Positions 23,280 to 35,327 of a stretch of DNA of 64,000 bases are shown in pieces (the stretch's first letter is position 1; every line of letters begins with the position of its first letter). The translations under genes were made by a program, and so were the position numbers. Source of the DNA: Owenia fusiformis (lineage: Eukaryota; Annelida; Polychaeta; Sabellida; Oweniidae); assembly GCA_903813345.2 (NCBI GenBank), contig CAIIXF020000004.1:27035985-27099984 (forward strand). The letters run 5' to 3'. The notes under the pieces are model-generated. The model was given only the letters and a program-made list of their open reading frames with translations, had not been told where the DNA came from and did no database searches.

Positions 23280-26110
23280 TCATATTTGTGGCACTTGTTT
23301 TGCAGCACGCTCCAATGTTTTCTTGTCTAGACCTGTTAGACCTAGTCCCCCATCATGGACCAAGCAGTGTCCATTCATCATTGAGGCATCGTTGGAGGCA
23401 AGATACACTATCATCTTTGCACATTCATCGGCTGTTCCATTTTTATTAAGAGGAGTCACTGTCCTAATCAACTTAGCTGTAATAAAAATATATGGGTAGT
23501 TTTAGAAAGAATCTAACTAAACTGAGTCAACAATGTTAATCAAAATTAGTTATAAATAGTCTTAAAATATCAAAATGAGACAAAGGCTTAACAAATGTTC
23601 ATGAGAATGAAATGATAGTTATGTATACTTATAGAATCTAAACAAGACCTAGGTCTAATTAACAAACTAACTAAGACAACACTAAATAAAACACGATAAT
23701 TGATATTTTCAAATTCTGTTATTGTAGTCAAGTCTGCTAGGTGTGTGTTGATATGGACAACATTAAATACAGTATATATGCTATTTTGATGATAACTCGG
23801 CTGGTTTTCATGACCATGCGATAAATATTGAAAATATTGCTTATTTATCCTAAAAATTGGCTTTTTACCAAACAAAACAAAGTTTAGTTTTGTTTTGTTT
23901 GCGGTAATACCTGAGACCATTATGTTAGTCTCAGGTAATACAAACCCAGATTACAGCATATACAGAGCATTGATTGCGTTGATATTTTTTAACCTACATA
24001 AAAATGTGTTAAAATTGTGATGTTAGATATGTGTTACCCATGCAATGAATTATTTTTTCCATTTATGTAAATACCATTTGTCTAGTATCTTCCAACACAC
24101 TGGTTTAATTAACATTGTTGAAGCATCATATGTTGAAAGCATTACCAGAAAGTGTATATAAGGGAAATGACAGACAACGAAAAAACATCAGAAATTTTTT
24201 TTAATTTTGTGGTGAATTTATATTTTGTTGTCCAATATTTTGTATCCTCCAAACATTAAGATTTCACATTTCTGATTTCGAATCACTATTTTGAGAAATG
24301 AAACTAATACTATGTACAGATGAAGTATTGAAATGATTGTTATATAAATTCTAAATTATTTCTAATTTGTTAGTATTAAGTATGTGTGGAGGATACAAAT
24401 CATAACGATTCTATTTTATGAGTAAGAAATCAAACAACCTCCTTTCTAGAGCTGGTCGTAAACATACGTTATTAACACGTTTGAAATTATCGACGGACTT
24501 GCTACATTACATGTTATGTTGTCCGAGTTATATGCAAACGTTGAGTTTAATTTTTATATAAGTATTTTTAAATAAAAGTAAGCAATAATTGGCGATGATT
24601 ACCCCCTGTGTTGTCAACAGAATGGGACACATTAAATATCGTTGATATCAACACACATGTCGCAGGGTAAAGAAGAATAACAGCATCTGAAAATTTTATT
24701 TTTGTAAAGGATTGGTATCGATATGGAGAACTGAATTCAACAATGTTTTTCTCTTAGAACGATTATTGAAAACACTTTGTAAAAACACGGTCCTTCGTGT
24801 AATGTTGACTGACTGACAACAATTTAATGCGAAAATAATTTTTATATATTTTATATAACTGTTTTTGTTAACATTTTTCGTTTTTTTTAGTGCAATTGTT
24901 TTTTGTTCCTTTTTACCATTTATTGAGAATGAAATAAAATGTCTTTCCGAAACAAAATAGCCCGAAATAGATAAAAACTAAGTGAATCTTTAAATAAACA
25001 AGATACTTTTTTTTAAATCAACCAACTTTCCTTTGTATAATTACAATATTGAGAGACATAAACACGTTACGTTGTGTTTATGTCATTTGGTTCCAATGAG
25101 GTTCGGATAGATGTTTCATTTCATTCCGAACATATGATACCAACAAAAAAAGAAGTGTCCGATGTGTTTTCTAAAACAATATAGAGAAAATTATATATCT
25201 ATTTCAAATTTTATTGTTACCATACAAAAGATGACCATTTAATTGACAATGTGTAAAATTTTCAGAATTTTTTGATAACTGGTTTAAGAGAAACGGGTGT
25301 TCAAAAAGTTCACCATATCGATACCCATCCTTTGCCCTGATTTCACCTTGCAGAATCCTCATACATAGCTTAAGGAATATATACTTGAATCTCTTAATTT
25401 TAATACCCATTTTTACAAATATAGTTTTACTTTCTTGAATCAACTTTTATGGTGTATGATATATTAGTACTACGTATAAGTTTACCAAATTGATCTGCTT
25501 CCGCGTCTGTGGATGTCATTCCAGAACTTTTTAATATATTTGTCCGAACAAAACCAGGATTAATGGAATTAACACGAACTCCTTTCTGGCCGAATTCAAG
25601 GGCTGCACACTTTGTAAACATGTCAAGTCCAGCTTTAGCAATACTATAGTATGGGGCAGCGCCAGGTACACTGCTTCCTATGCTAGACACATTCACTATA
25701 TTCCCTTTGTGGTTTTCGAGCAGAGGCAAACACATTTGGGATAGATGTATCGGTGCCTTCAAAAGTACATTGGTCTGTAAATCAAAGTTTTTAATGTTTC
25801 CGTTTTGCAGCTCATCGGCGATCAAGAAACCAGCACTATTAACAAGCACATCAAGGCGTTCAAATTGTTCACTGACTGTAGCCAAAATATTCTTTAGGAC
25901 GTCATCATTGGCCACATCACCTAACACAGACGGAAATTTAGCATCTTGCATGCCAATCCTTATGCAATCTTCCACAGATTCTTGTAGCCTTTCTTTGTTG
26001 CGCCCATGGAGAAGAACGCTTGCACCACGCTTTGCAAACAACAAAGCTGTTGCTTTTCCGATACCACTGCTGGAGCCCGTGACCACAACACATTTACCTG
26101 AGAAATCCAT
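23280..26110 (-). CDS. Classical short-chain dehydrogenase/reductase (SDR)
   Basis: Two exons on the minus strand: 26,110-25,486 and 23,476-23,280, joined in phase 1, give 273 residues, a normal classical-SDR length. The start ATG opens directly on the Rossmann fold: TGSSSGIG (residues 11-18) binds the dinucleotide, NSAG sits at 91-94, Asn114 matches the structural/catalytic Asn, and Ser143 lies in NVSS. Tyr155 and Lys159 form YSIAK, and PG is at 185-186. Exon 2 adds the C-terminal NG..L.HDGG segment. There is no signal peptide or membrane helix, so it is probably cytosolic or peroxisomal; the substrate is unknown. It resembles FabG-like animal SDRs. Upstream is a triplicated roughly 100-bp unit with TATAAA-like motifs on the coding strand. 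The 2-kb intron holds a MITE. Confidence 0.9.
23905..23940. repeat. Short hairpin
   Basis: ACCTGAGAC and GTCTCAGGT face each other across about 9 bases in the dehydrogenase intron. A looser version (GCTGAGACC...GTCTCAG) lies at 30,462-30,510. Confidence 0.5.
24706..25333. mobile_element. MITE-like element, GGTATCGATATGG termini (copy 2)
   Basis: The left end AAAGGATTGGTATCGATATGG is mirrored at the right with one mismatch over 21 bp. The interior matches copy 1 at 19,460-20,200 but is about 110 bp shorter. It lies in the intron of the dehydrogenase gene. Non-coding. Confidence 0.8.
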
Positions 26111-26410
26111 TCTAATAGCCCTTATGTATTATGTTAATATGTAGAAACACCTAGTGTCAAGTAACATTGTATAGTACAGTAGATAAGTAATTTTATAAGC
26201 CTCTCGATCGCGTTCTAATAGCCCTTATGTATTATGTTAATATGTAGAAACACCTAGTGTCAAGTAACATTGTATAGTACAGTAAATAAGTCATGTTATA
26301 AGCCTCTCGATCGCGTTCTAATAACCCTTACGTATTATGTAGTAGAAACACCTAGTGTCAAGTAACATTGTATAGTACAGTAGATAAGTCATGTTATAAG
26401 CCTCTCGCGT
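26108..26410 (-). promoter_or_regulatory. Triplicated upstream region of the SDR gene
   Basis: Three units of about 98-103 bp (anchor CACCTAGTGTCAAGTAACAT near 26,149, 26,252 and 26,350) begin within a few bases of the start codon. On the coding strand each unit contains CTTATAA(A/C), a TATA-like sequence, upstream of ACTGTACTATACAATG. The probable promoter/5' UTR has therefore been copied three times. The promoter assignment is inference. Confidence 0.6.
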
Positions 26411-27112
26411 GTCTGATTAATGCCTTGGTCACATAGGCTCCGATTTTCACTACGGCGCCCGGCCGATGAGTATTTTGTTCAAAATCGGCCGGCGAGCCCG
26501 GGCATCGTACGGGCGCCGGGCGATGATCGCCACTCATCGGCCGATTTTTAGACATCGTACGGGCGCCGGCAGAGTTTTATCGCGGAGATAAAAGTTGCCG
26601 ATGTCTTGGCGATTTTTTCTCAACCAAACTCATCGGTACCTACCCGGCCGTGTCCCGTCCGATCATCGTACGATTATCTTACGGCGCCCGGTGGCATCGC
26701 ACGGTCATCTTGGGATTTTGCATGCTGATTTGTTTGATAAATCTTAATAATGATTACTTATAAAGTAATATAAAGGTTTTAAAAATAATGAGGTAAGGAA
26801 TTATAATTACTACACACTGTCAGAGATTTTTTATAAAACATAAATGGAACGATTAGGCTTACTGTAAACAATGACACATATTTGAATGACTGGGGGTGGA
26901 TGGGTTGATCTAGTCTTTCTTATATTGACATTAATCGTGTATGTCTGTCATACACATAATGAATAGAGTGATACATTTCTATGCGTATATCCACTCATGC
27001 ATATACCATTACAAATCATTTATTCTAAAAATCTTCTGAATGTTTTTGTGAGTACAACTTTTCAAGGGTCACAATTTTCATACGAAAGTTCACTGTCTCA
27101 ATTACAGTTAAT

Positions 27113-27457
27113 ATGCCAAAGGCTAAGGATAGAGGGGATAAGGCCAATGGGCCATATATCAGGAAGGCCTTGAGAAGACAGGTGGAAAAAGACAATAACA
27201 ATGCTAGTGAGCTGGTGAATGATGAAGATTTAGATGTGTCTAGGGAAGAGAGTACTCCACTTGAAATAGAAGAAAAAATCGCCAATTTCTTTGAAGATAG
27301 GCCATATTTTTATGACCAAACAAATTCTCTTTACGAGAACAGTCAAAAGAAAGATGCAGAAATATGGAATTTTGCTAATAGCATCGGATGGACAGGTAGA
27401 CATAGTATTTGTTTATATGAAAGATCTAAAAATGAATTAAGGTCAGGGTTCACTTAA
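27113..27457 (+). CDS. MADF/Myb-like domain ORF of the Harbinger element (partial)
   Basis: The 114-residue ORF starts MPKAKDRG with a basic, then acidic N-terminus. It is followed by IEEKIANFFEDRPYFYDQT and W-rich DAEIWNFANSIGW, the first two helices of a MADF/SANT-type DNA-binding domain. The third helix is missing: after GWTG the sequence GTAGAC looks like a splice donor (near 27,395), and the remaining residues are probably intron. In Harbinger elements a Myb-like protein helps the transposase enter the nucleus and bind termini. Here no partner transposase remains, and I cannot see the next exon. Confidence 0.55.
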   Translation: MPKAKDRGDKANGPYIRKALRRQVEKDNNNASELVNDEDLDVSREESTPLEIEEKIANFFEDRPYFYDQTNSLYENSQKKDAEIWNFANSIGWTGRHSICLYERSKNELRSGFT

Positions 27458-27566
27458 ATGAAAAGACCACGTGCAGTATGGCAAGTGATTTTAGACGGTC
27501 ATATCTTTCACCATGAGTACTTTCTGGGCATAAATACAGTGTTTTTATTAAAACAATATGTTTTCT

Positions 27567-27735
27567 TTCAATTGAATTACCCATGATATAGTAAAAATAT
27601 CAATCAAACAATTTGAAAAATTATGAATAGGGACCCCATGTCAGCATTTTTTTCTAAATATTGAACCTATTTACTCAAAAGAGAATCTTTCTGATTTTTA
27701 TTGCATGGAAACATTATTATCCTGGAAGTCCTGTC
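27567..27735. repeat. Segment shared with 30,718-30,890
   Basis: Both copies contain AAAAATATCAATC, ATGAATAGGGAC, CCATGTCA and TATTTACTCAAAAGAG in the same order, with about 15-20% divergence by eye. The first copy is inside the Harbinger element. The second may be a relic of a related element. Confidence 0.65.
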
Positions 27736-28066
27736 TATCGAAGTATTTCGTTTTCAAATCTTGCATTCACGCCATGTGGAACAGGCATACCGGGTCATAC
27801 AATAATTTTGTATAAATCTAGAGGCCTGTAGATCGACCGATGTCCTGGCGGGTGCCGTACGGCCATCGGCAGATAGCCTTGCGATACCCGTGCGATGTCT
27901 TTCAGATTCAATCGATTGCGGGCGCCGTACGATGCCTGTACTAATGTGACCATACTCACGATTAGATCAAGACATCGGTGAAAAGTCACCGGCGCCCGGT
28001 CGATTTAGAAATCGGCCGATGACTACTCATCGGCCGGCGCCCGGCGGCTATGTGACCCAGGCATAA

Positions 28067-29330
28067 CGAAAGCAGATAATGATAAATGCAGTCCGAAAGA
28101 ACTGTCCAATGTGCGCCTTTGTGCCATGATACATGATATCAGAAGCATATGCATTCTCAAGGCCCTTCATCATATCGGTAACACAGAACAGTAATCATTT
28201 CTGTTTATCCAGACGTACAACCTTTTCAAACCCATACAGAACACATTTAGTTAGAATCGCACATTTAAAATGCTTGGTAACTTCATAAGGACACTAATGG
28301 GGTATTTTGATAAAGGCTGTATTCCTGTTAGATACAAATCGTATCACAGTGTCGCGGTAGTTACCACTCTGTGTTTGATCTATTATGTCTTCTCCTGCCA
28401 ATTGTGAATCTAAATTTCTATCAGCTATTGCCCCGAACCGGTTCGTCTTATCTCTGCAAGCAGATTGCCCCGAACCGGTCCGTCTTCTCGCTGCAAGCAG
28501 GATGAAATTCTTTGTCACAAAGTTTGGCATTTTTTATAAAATCAAACGCGCGTCATTGAAACTCACAAGATGTAAATAGCATGTCATTTACATCATACCT
28601 TGATGGGGAAAAATAGATCTTATATGTTAGAAGTACTAAATAAAAGTTATCGTGAAAATGAGACAGTCGTTCTCGAGAGAAAAGAGCATAAATGCGCATT
28701 TAGAGAGTTTTGGTCCGTTTAAAAATCTGTAAAAAATTGGGGTACTTAAAAGCATCGGGAGGCATCATATATTTCAAATTAGACACGAGGAAGTCAATAT
28801 TGAGCAAGTTATGGCTGTTTTAAATTCAAATAAAACCGTTAACCCGTACCGGTCCAGCTTTTGACCCGTACCGGTCAATTTTCGTTAGCTGCGTATACCA
28901 AGGGTGGTCTTGAATGAAAATAAATCATTACGAGCAATGAACTTTTGATAGTACATATTGCATTTTGAAAGTAGCAATCAATTTGCCACGAAATACAATT
29001 TTGTAAATGAAAATAAAACTCTGGTCTCGGAAACGGGTTGTTTACTCTTAACTTGTATTCGCGAGTACAACTATAGCTGTCGGCTACCGGATTAACCTAT
29101 TCATTTTCATAAATTAACCGGGAATTAGCGAATCAGCTACCGGGATACAAGGCAGGTACTCTTCATATTTAAATGAGTTTGCCATTAGAATTGCAATCGA
29201 CGCGATAGCCTTTATTTGCATTCGAGAATACAAGCTTATAGTCTTGCTCCAAGGCCCTGAGTTTTCTATTCTAACAACTTGTGTCACAAGGGCTTGTAGC
29301 TAGACAAACACGCTCAGTCATAATACGTGA
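28067..29330. other. Non-genic with short ACCGGT-containing duplications
   Basis: GCCCCGAACCGGT(T/C)CGTCTT occurs twice at 28,430-28,488, each followed by CTGCAAGCAG. Related ACCCGTACCGGTC motifs occur twice at 28,844-28,878. No supported exon. Confidence 0.5.
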
Positions 29331-29331
29331 T

Positions 29332-29358
29332 AAAGTTTAGTTTAGTTTAGTTTAGTTA
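29332..29358. repeat. (TTTAG)n microsatellite
   Basis: About five perfect copies of TTTAG. Confidence 0.85.
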
Positions 29359-29619
29359 CCTCCCTCATTAAAGACGGTTATGTCCGCCATTTGTGAAAAC
29401 GGTATCTGACTTTAACGTTGTCAGGCTATTCCGGTGTGAATCAATAAAGTATATTATAAATGAATTAAACGTCGTGTTAACAAGCAAAAGTCTTTTCTGG
29501 GTCACTGCGAATGGCATGATTTCCTCGAGTCTCTTCAGTTGCATGGCAACCATACTGGGACCGATTCGCGTCGTTCCACTACTGCCCTTGGTGGGGGCCC
29601 GCTACCATACTATATGACT

Positions 29620-29862
29620 CCCAGAGTTTACTAAAGCACGTTAGTGGAGGAACCAACCACAGTCTCACAATCTGTCTCTGGCAAGAGCGGCCAGAGAACC
29701 AACCCATGCCAAGGGCCGGTAAACGGTTGGACCTTCGGACCGGGTGTCCGTAGTGACAATGATCAACAACTCCGTACCTGGGGCTCGAACGCGGGACCTC
29801 CGTATCCCACTACGTTCAACCGCAAAGTAGCCTCAGTCAACGCCACTAGGCTACCCTGCTTA
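29620..29862 (-). mobile_element. tRNA-derived SINE
   Basis: Read on the minus strand from about 29,860, GGGTAGCCTAGTGGCGTT matches a pol III A box. About 45 bases later CGCGTTCGAGCCCC matches a B box. An unrelated body follows towards 29,640. There is no intact cloverleaf. The 3' limit and target duplication are not clear. Confidence 0.72.
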
Positions 29863-29939
29863 GGTGTCAAAACTGCTAAACATAATGTAGTTGTTACAAT
29901 TATTTGCTTGGATAAACATGATACAAACATTTCTTAAGT

Positions 29940-32900
29940 GATTGATCTAATTTAGTTGGAATCGAAGTTCGACCAACGATCAATGAAACGCAATGAACTC
30001 ACAACTCTTGCAAATGTGTACGGGAGTGGTAAAGCACAGAAAGTGAAAGATTCTAGATCAATGTTAAGTATCACATTTAAAATGCATATTTGACAATGAA
30101 GAAAGAGAAACATTCCAAAATGAAGAATTTTGTAAAAAGTTTATTGTTTGATTCGTTGCCAAAAATCAAATAAATGAAATAAAAGAGACTGCGAAGTGAA
30201 AACAATTATAATTGAGGCGTCTAGATCGATCAACATAACGGTAAGTGAATAGGTTTGTGTGGATACGTCGAGGAAAATAAGCTATTTCGACGCTTGAAAT
30301 AATCTGATTACGCGTATTAGTAATTAAGTGTGGCTAACATAAGTGTTTTGTTTGCAATTCAAAATGACAAAAAACAAGAAAACTGAACGTCCTATATGTT
30401 CAAGATATTTCGCCATGCTCAGAAATGTTCATCTTTCCGAATTGGAGTTCCTTGTTATTTAAAGCTGAGACCACCATCACAGTGATCATAAAATCTATGT
30501 TAGTCTCAGTTTAGAGGTGCGTGTACATGTAGCTTCGGTGTAGCTCATACCTCAAATACATCTTTCAGTATTGCATAGTTCATTAATTACCTACACTATT
30601 GGTAATTTGATCATTGAAATGTAATGAAGGAGAAAACGAGAAATTACGATTGCTAGCTGTAAATTATACTTAAGTATAGTTCTAATTTTTGTACAATCCA
30701 TCCGAACAAACCATGGTTTTTTCAAGTGAATTGCCCATAATGATAAAAATATCAATCGAACAATTCGAAAAAATATGAATAGGGACTCCATGTCAACATT
30801 TTTTCAAAATGTTGAAACTATTTACTCAAAAGAGGATCTTCATTTCTGGTTTTCATTGAATGAAAAGATTATTCAACCGGGGGTCTTAAACTTCTTCAAG
30901 AGAAGAATGGTATTGAAAGTCTAGTTTTGAAGATATCCATTTTCGATGACCAAAGTTATGCTGAAAACAATGGATAGCACGAGTTTTCCCTATGGGAAAA
31001 TAACACTGGAAATGTGTTTTTTAACTTCTCGCATTTCAATACCCATCCCGTTTTCAGAAATTGTTAATATAGTGTAGAAGAAACTTTCGATATGTTCAAA
31101 TTGAGAAAAACAAGATCCTCTTTTTAGAAAATGAGCCTTACATTTAAAAAAAGTGCCAAGGTGGGGTCCTAATCCGGTGTAAAAGTGTAGGAGGTCCTAT
31201 CAAATTATGGTCCTACTCTCCATTGATTTATATGGTGACCTAAATACAACTCTTTACCTCAATATCTTATACGCAATCAGGGCCAGTAAGGGCTGTTAAG
31301 AAAGGGGACCATAATCCCTGGGGGACCATAATTTCTTTCACACCAGCTTAATTTTCAGAGCTGGATTGATATTTTGATATATTGCCATGGGGACTTCAAT
31401 TGAAAGACAAAGATTGAATAAAATACTCACTATTTCAATAAAAACAAATTGTCGTATCTAATGTTTTAGCATATCAAAAAGTTTGCAATCTAAATGACCT
31501 CATCATAACATCACTCAGATGGCAAAAACTTTTTTAATAAATTTTTTTCTTTGCAAATCTTTTAATATTCTATTCTTTCAAAATAAACCAACGTTGACTG
31601 GCTCACTAGGTTGAAAAGAAGAATAAGTTATGCTTTGGATATAACTGTTCCATTGGTCTCTATGAGAACTAAAATTTTAAAACACGTTTTTCTCTAAACC
31701 ATTTTCATGCATGGACGAGTTCATTTCTCGATTATTTATCAACCAATTATCTTATTTTTTCGACAAAAGACCCAGGTGGATAATAGTCTCTGGATATAAA
31801 ATGGAGGTCTGCGTCCAGTATTTCCAGTTGTACCAGGCGAAAATACTGGACGCGTTTCGATCCCCTGTTTCTATGTCATCACGATCAGATGATCGTCTTT
31901 CAACCACTATATTTTTAAAATACTTTTCAAGGTCATTATGACCAGGCGACCGTATTCTTAAACTAATTGATGATGTTTCACTTGTGACTTGTCATTTTAG
32001 TTAACAAGAAAATCTAATTTAAATCTCAAGGGTAAGGTTACAGGGCCGTAGGGAGAGGGGGTTCGCAGGGCTCGTGCGACCCCCCCCCCCCCCAAAAAAA
32101 AAAAATCTTGACAAAAAAAATCGAACCCACCTTTTCGGCAATTATGCGAAATTATTTGAGAAAGATTTGTATGTTGGTATCCAAAGTAATTTTATGGGAA
32201 GAGTCAAAATTATGAAAGATATTGAACTTTTTGTAAGTGTAACATTTTTTTGAGACACTCTGTATAGTGCTTGTATAAACGTGAAATGACCAGGTTTAAT
32301 TATATCAACTATCATGAAGCAAATATCATGAAGAAAACAATGTCACAAAGTATTTTGGAAAATACTTCAGTGCTCGGGCTGAGTTGAGGACAAGCAAGAC
32401 TTTAAGCTTGTAATGTTTTTCACAACTCAAACGTGAACGAAAAGTACAGTAATCAATACATAGCATTTGCTTCCGTTTTCTGTATGCCCCTCTTCCTGCT
32501 TAATAAGGCAATGTATCTTCAAATAAAACCTTAGCCAAGTAGATTAAAGTCTCTGGAACACTTTTGTAAATAGTATTCACAAGCAATTTTGATTGTGAAT
32601 CTCAAATCTTGTCTTCCCGATTTCAGTCAAGAATTACGTCAATTTTGCGTGCAAACTTTGGGTAGATGTTGTTATTCCCAGACGCCCAAACGTGTCAGGA
32701 ACACATAGATACTTGAATGATCTTGATTGGACATCAGGTTGCAGAGAAATCGTAATTTTACTGAGTGGCTTCACGAAAAAATAAAAAGGCTATACGCCTC
32801 GTTAACGCAATTATTTATCACATCTGACATACATTTTTGTGTGAATAAGCTAAGCATATTAGATGAATAACATATTTAGGGGTCATTGAGTAAGATTAAG

Positions 32901-33900
32901 GGTTATAATTATCTTACAATTTCAAGTTTACTGCTATTATGTAACCCCTACCCCTAATTTTGAACTGAGAAGAGACCTCTGAATCTGAAGGATATTACCT
33001 CAAGTTTTATCACAACATAGTTGTAATTAATCGTACCTTTATTCTATAACTTATATTTTTACAAAGTTTTATTGGATTGAAAACTTTTTAATGGTGTATT
33101 CCTCTAAACGTAACTAACAGTTTAACTACATGTCTCAGAAGATGCCCTTTTCAGCACATTGCTGGGTATAGGATTTCTCATATTTATGACGTCAATTTAT
33201 GGTTATAAGTCACACTCACGATTTTGGGTTCTATTCAATCCTTTCTAACTTTTTACCATACTTACAAAATTCGTTGAAATTTTTTCCATATGGTCAAAAT
33301 ATACATACATTTTACCTCTGAATGTTTGGTGTGATAATAACGAAAAATAAAAAAGATATGATTGGTAAAGTACAGTTAACCTTTTATATTGTCTATTCAT
33401 TCCACGATAGGAACCTGTCGTTTATATTTAAGCTTGTTGCTTTTGAAATAATTCCCTTGAACTTTATTTTATAACATATTGAAGGTAACCTAGAGGTCTA
33501 CTTGATAACGTGCGTTCATATTCACTGATAGGTATGTATAGCATCATAATATTTTATATGTAAAGCAGATTTGCATTTATGATTATTAATATATAATATG
33601 ACAATATAATTCCTATTATGAATTATAATATGTTCTTATTACAAAATATCATAATGTTATCATTATGAATGGTAATGTTGCTTTAGTAGAAAATATCAAA
33701 TTGGCCTGGATAATCCAATGAGGCTAAAACAATCACTTATTTTGTAGATTTCGCGAAGGCGACATGCTTAGCAGCAATGCACAGGTACATAATCAGTCTA
33801 ATTTGCCACTGGATTTCTAAAAAAAAGTATGATAGAACTGAGATTATTTCAAAGGAACAAATGGTTATAAGAAAAACAGGGAATCCTAAAATTTTTGAAA
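29940..33900. other. Non-genic stretch with element fragments
   Basis: Contains the duplicate segment at 30,718-30,890, a solo end of the 6.7-kb foldback element at about 31,788-31,868 (CTGCGTCCAGTATTT...ACTGGACGCGTTTCG), a C-run/A-run at 32,081-32,104 and AT-rich DNA near 33,540-33,670. I see no exon. ORFs under 80 codons here have no recognisable domain. Confidence 0.5.
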
Positions 33901-33910
33901 AAATCTTACT

Positions 33911-34511
33911 CCTCTATCACACCAATCACCTATCACTACGAACGGAACCGTCGTACTTCAATCCTACTAGGGACGTTTTAACAACGAGTTGCGCTGTCTG
34001 AGGACGTATTGAGAACGAGGTAGAACTAATTGCAAACGGGTTTAAACTGATTAAGAACGTATTTAACACTGCTTATGAACTAGTTAGCAAAACTATAGCT
34101 ATCACACCAAACAAGTTGCCACTGCGTTCTTCAAAACTGGTTTTAAACTGTGTGCGAACGGAATGAACGTAGCTGCAACTTTCTAAGGTCTATTTACGAA
34201 CTTCATGAACGTTCTCAGACGGGAAGGTGATTTTAGAATTTTGAATCGATTCAAAATTCGATGGCGACCATATCGTTCTGTAATCAGGTCATTATGACCT
34301 TCTAGACCAAGGGACGCGTTATACGACGTTGTACACCGACGTGGTGCGACCTGAACGAACTGCGAATGAGATGGACGTATTGAAGACTGTTTACGAACGA
34401 AGTAGCTAATTATTTTAGACATATTTCCCGACCACAGCCAGATTGAGCCCGTTTACGACGTTTTCGCAGGACTGGCAAGAACGGGTAAGAACTAGTTTGG
34501 TGTGATAGGGG
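33911..34511. mobile_element. Short inverted-repeat element
   Basis: CTATCACACCAA at 33,914-33,925 is mirrored by TTGGTGTGATAG at 34,497-34,508. The same 12-mer recurs internally at 34,099-34,110. The interior is rich in ACGAAC/GAACG-type motifs. The ORFs within are short and unrecognisable. Confidence 0.55.
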
Positions 34512-35327
34512 GGTTAAGAAAAGATTTACCGAAATTGTATTTTTCTAGTGATATTTTCGCTTCATTGTTTCGAATTAATTAGATACACCTTGCATGTAGG
34601 CAAAAAGGTAGCACATCGTAGTTATGAAGTTCAACATGATAGTAAAATGATACTATTTAAAATATAAAAAGTTTACTAGGACACAAAGACTGTTTTTAGA
34701 AATCTGAGAATAGTACGTATTAACGTTATATTACAATAAGCCTGTATATCAAAGCACCTCTCTAATCCTAACACCCCTTTTTGAGAATATCTTTTCTCGG
34801 TCCCAGCTTTGTTGATTCTCATTGACTCACATATGAAAAATTAAAATGTGAATGCCTGTTACTCATAACAGTACTGACCGGTCCCAATGGAGTTCAGATT
34901 AAGGAATTTTAGCGAGGTTTGATTTTATATAAAAAATCTTTTAAACTGACGTAGATAGAGTTATAAAGAATGTTGTTTAGAAGTTAACTTATAAAGCAAA
35001 TGTGAATAATGCTAATATACAGCTGCATTCGTTTTTTATGTTCAGAATGAATTACTCCACCTGAAGGTGTCTTAAACCTTTTTTAATTGAAGAAAGATAA
35101 AATAATTCTGATACATGTCAGTATGACTTGCCAATCCATCCGGATTACAAATAATAACATGATTACATGACAGTAGGATAGCGGAACAGCCACTTCGTTA
35201 TTCCATTTGATAGTGTGTGCAAGTATTTAAAGAAAACATTGCCAAAGTAAAAAATCTAAATAAAAAATCTAATAAGAATACAAATTTAATTATAAGTGGT
35301 TTATATGAATCCGACGTTACTTTGCAG

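Larger units (their letters stand above)
26421..28063 (+). mobile_element. PIF/Harbinger-like DNA transposon (non-autonomous)
   Basis: The ends TGCCTTGGTCACATAGGCTC and its inverse (GCTATGTGACCCAGGCA) are flanked by TAA on both sides (26,418-26,420 and 28,064-28,066), matching the 3-bp target duplication of PIF/Harbinger elements. The terminal 150-250 bp are GC-rich with many CGGCGCCCGGCCGAT motifs in both orientations. Inside is one ORF with a MADF/Myb-like domain, the usual second protein of Harbinger elements. No DDE transposase is present, so this copy is not autonomous. Confidence 0.78.
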
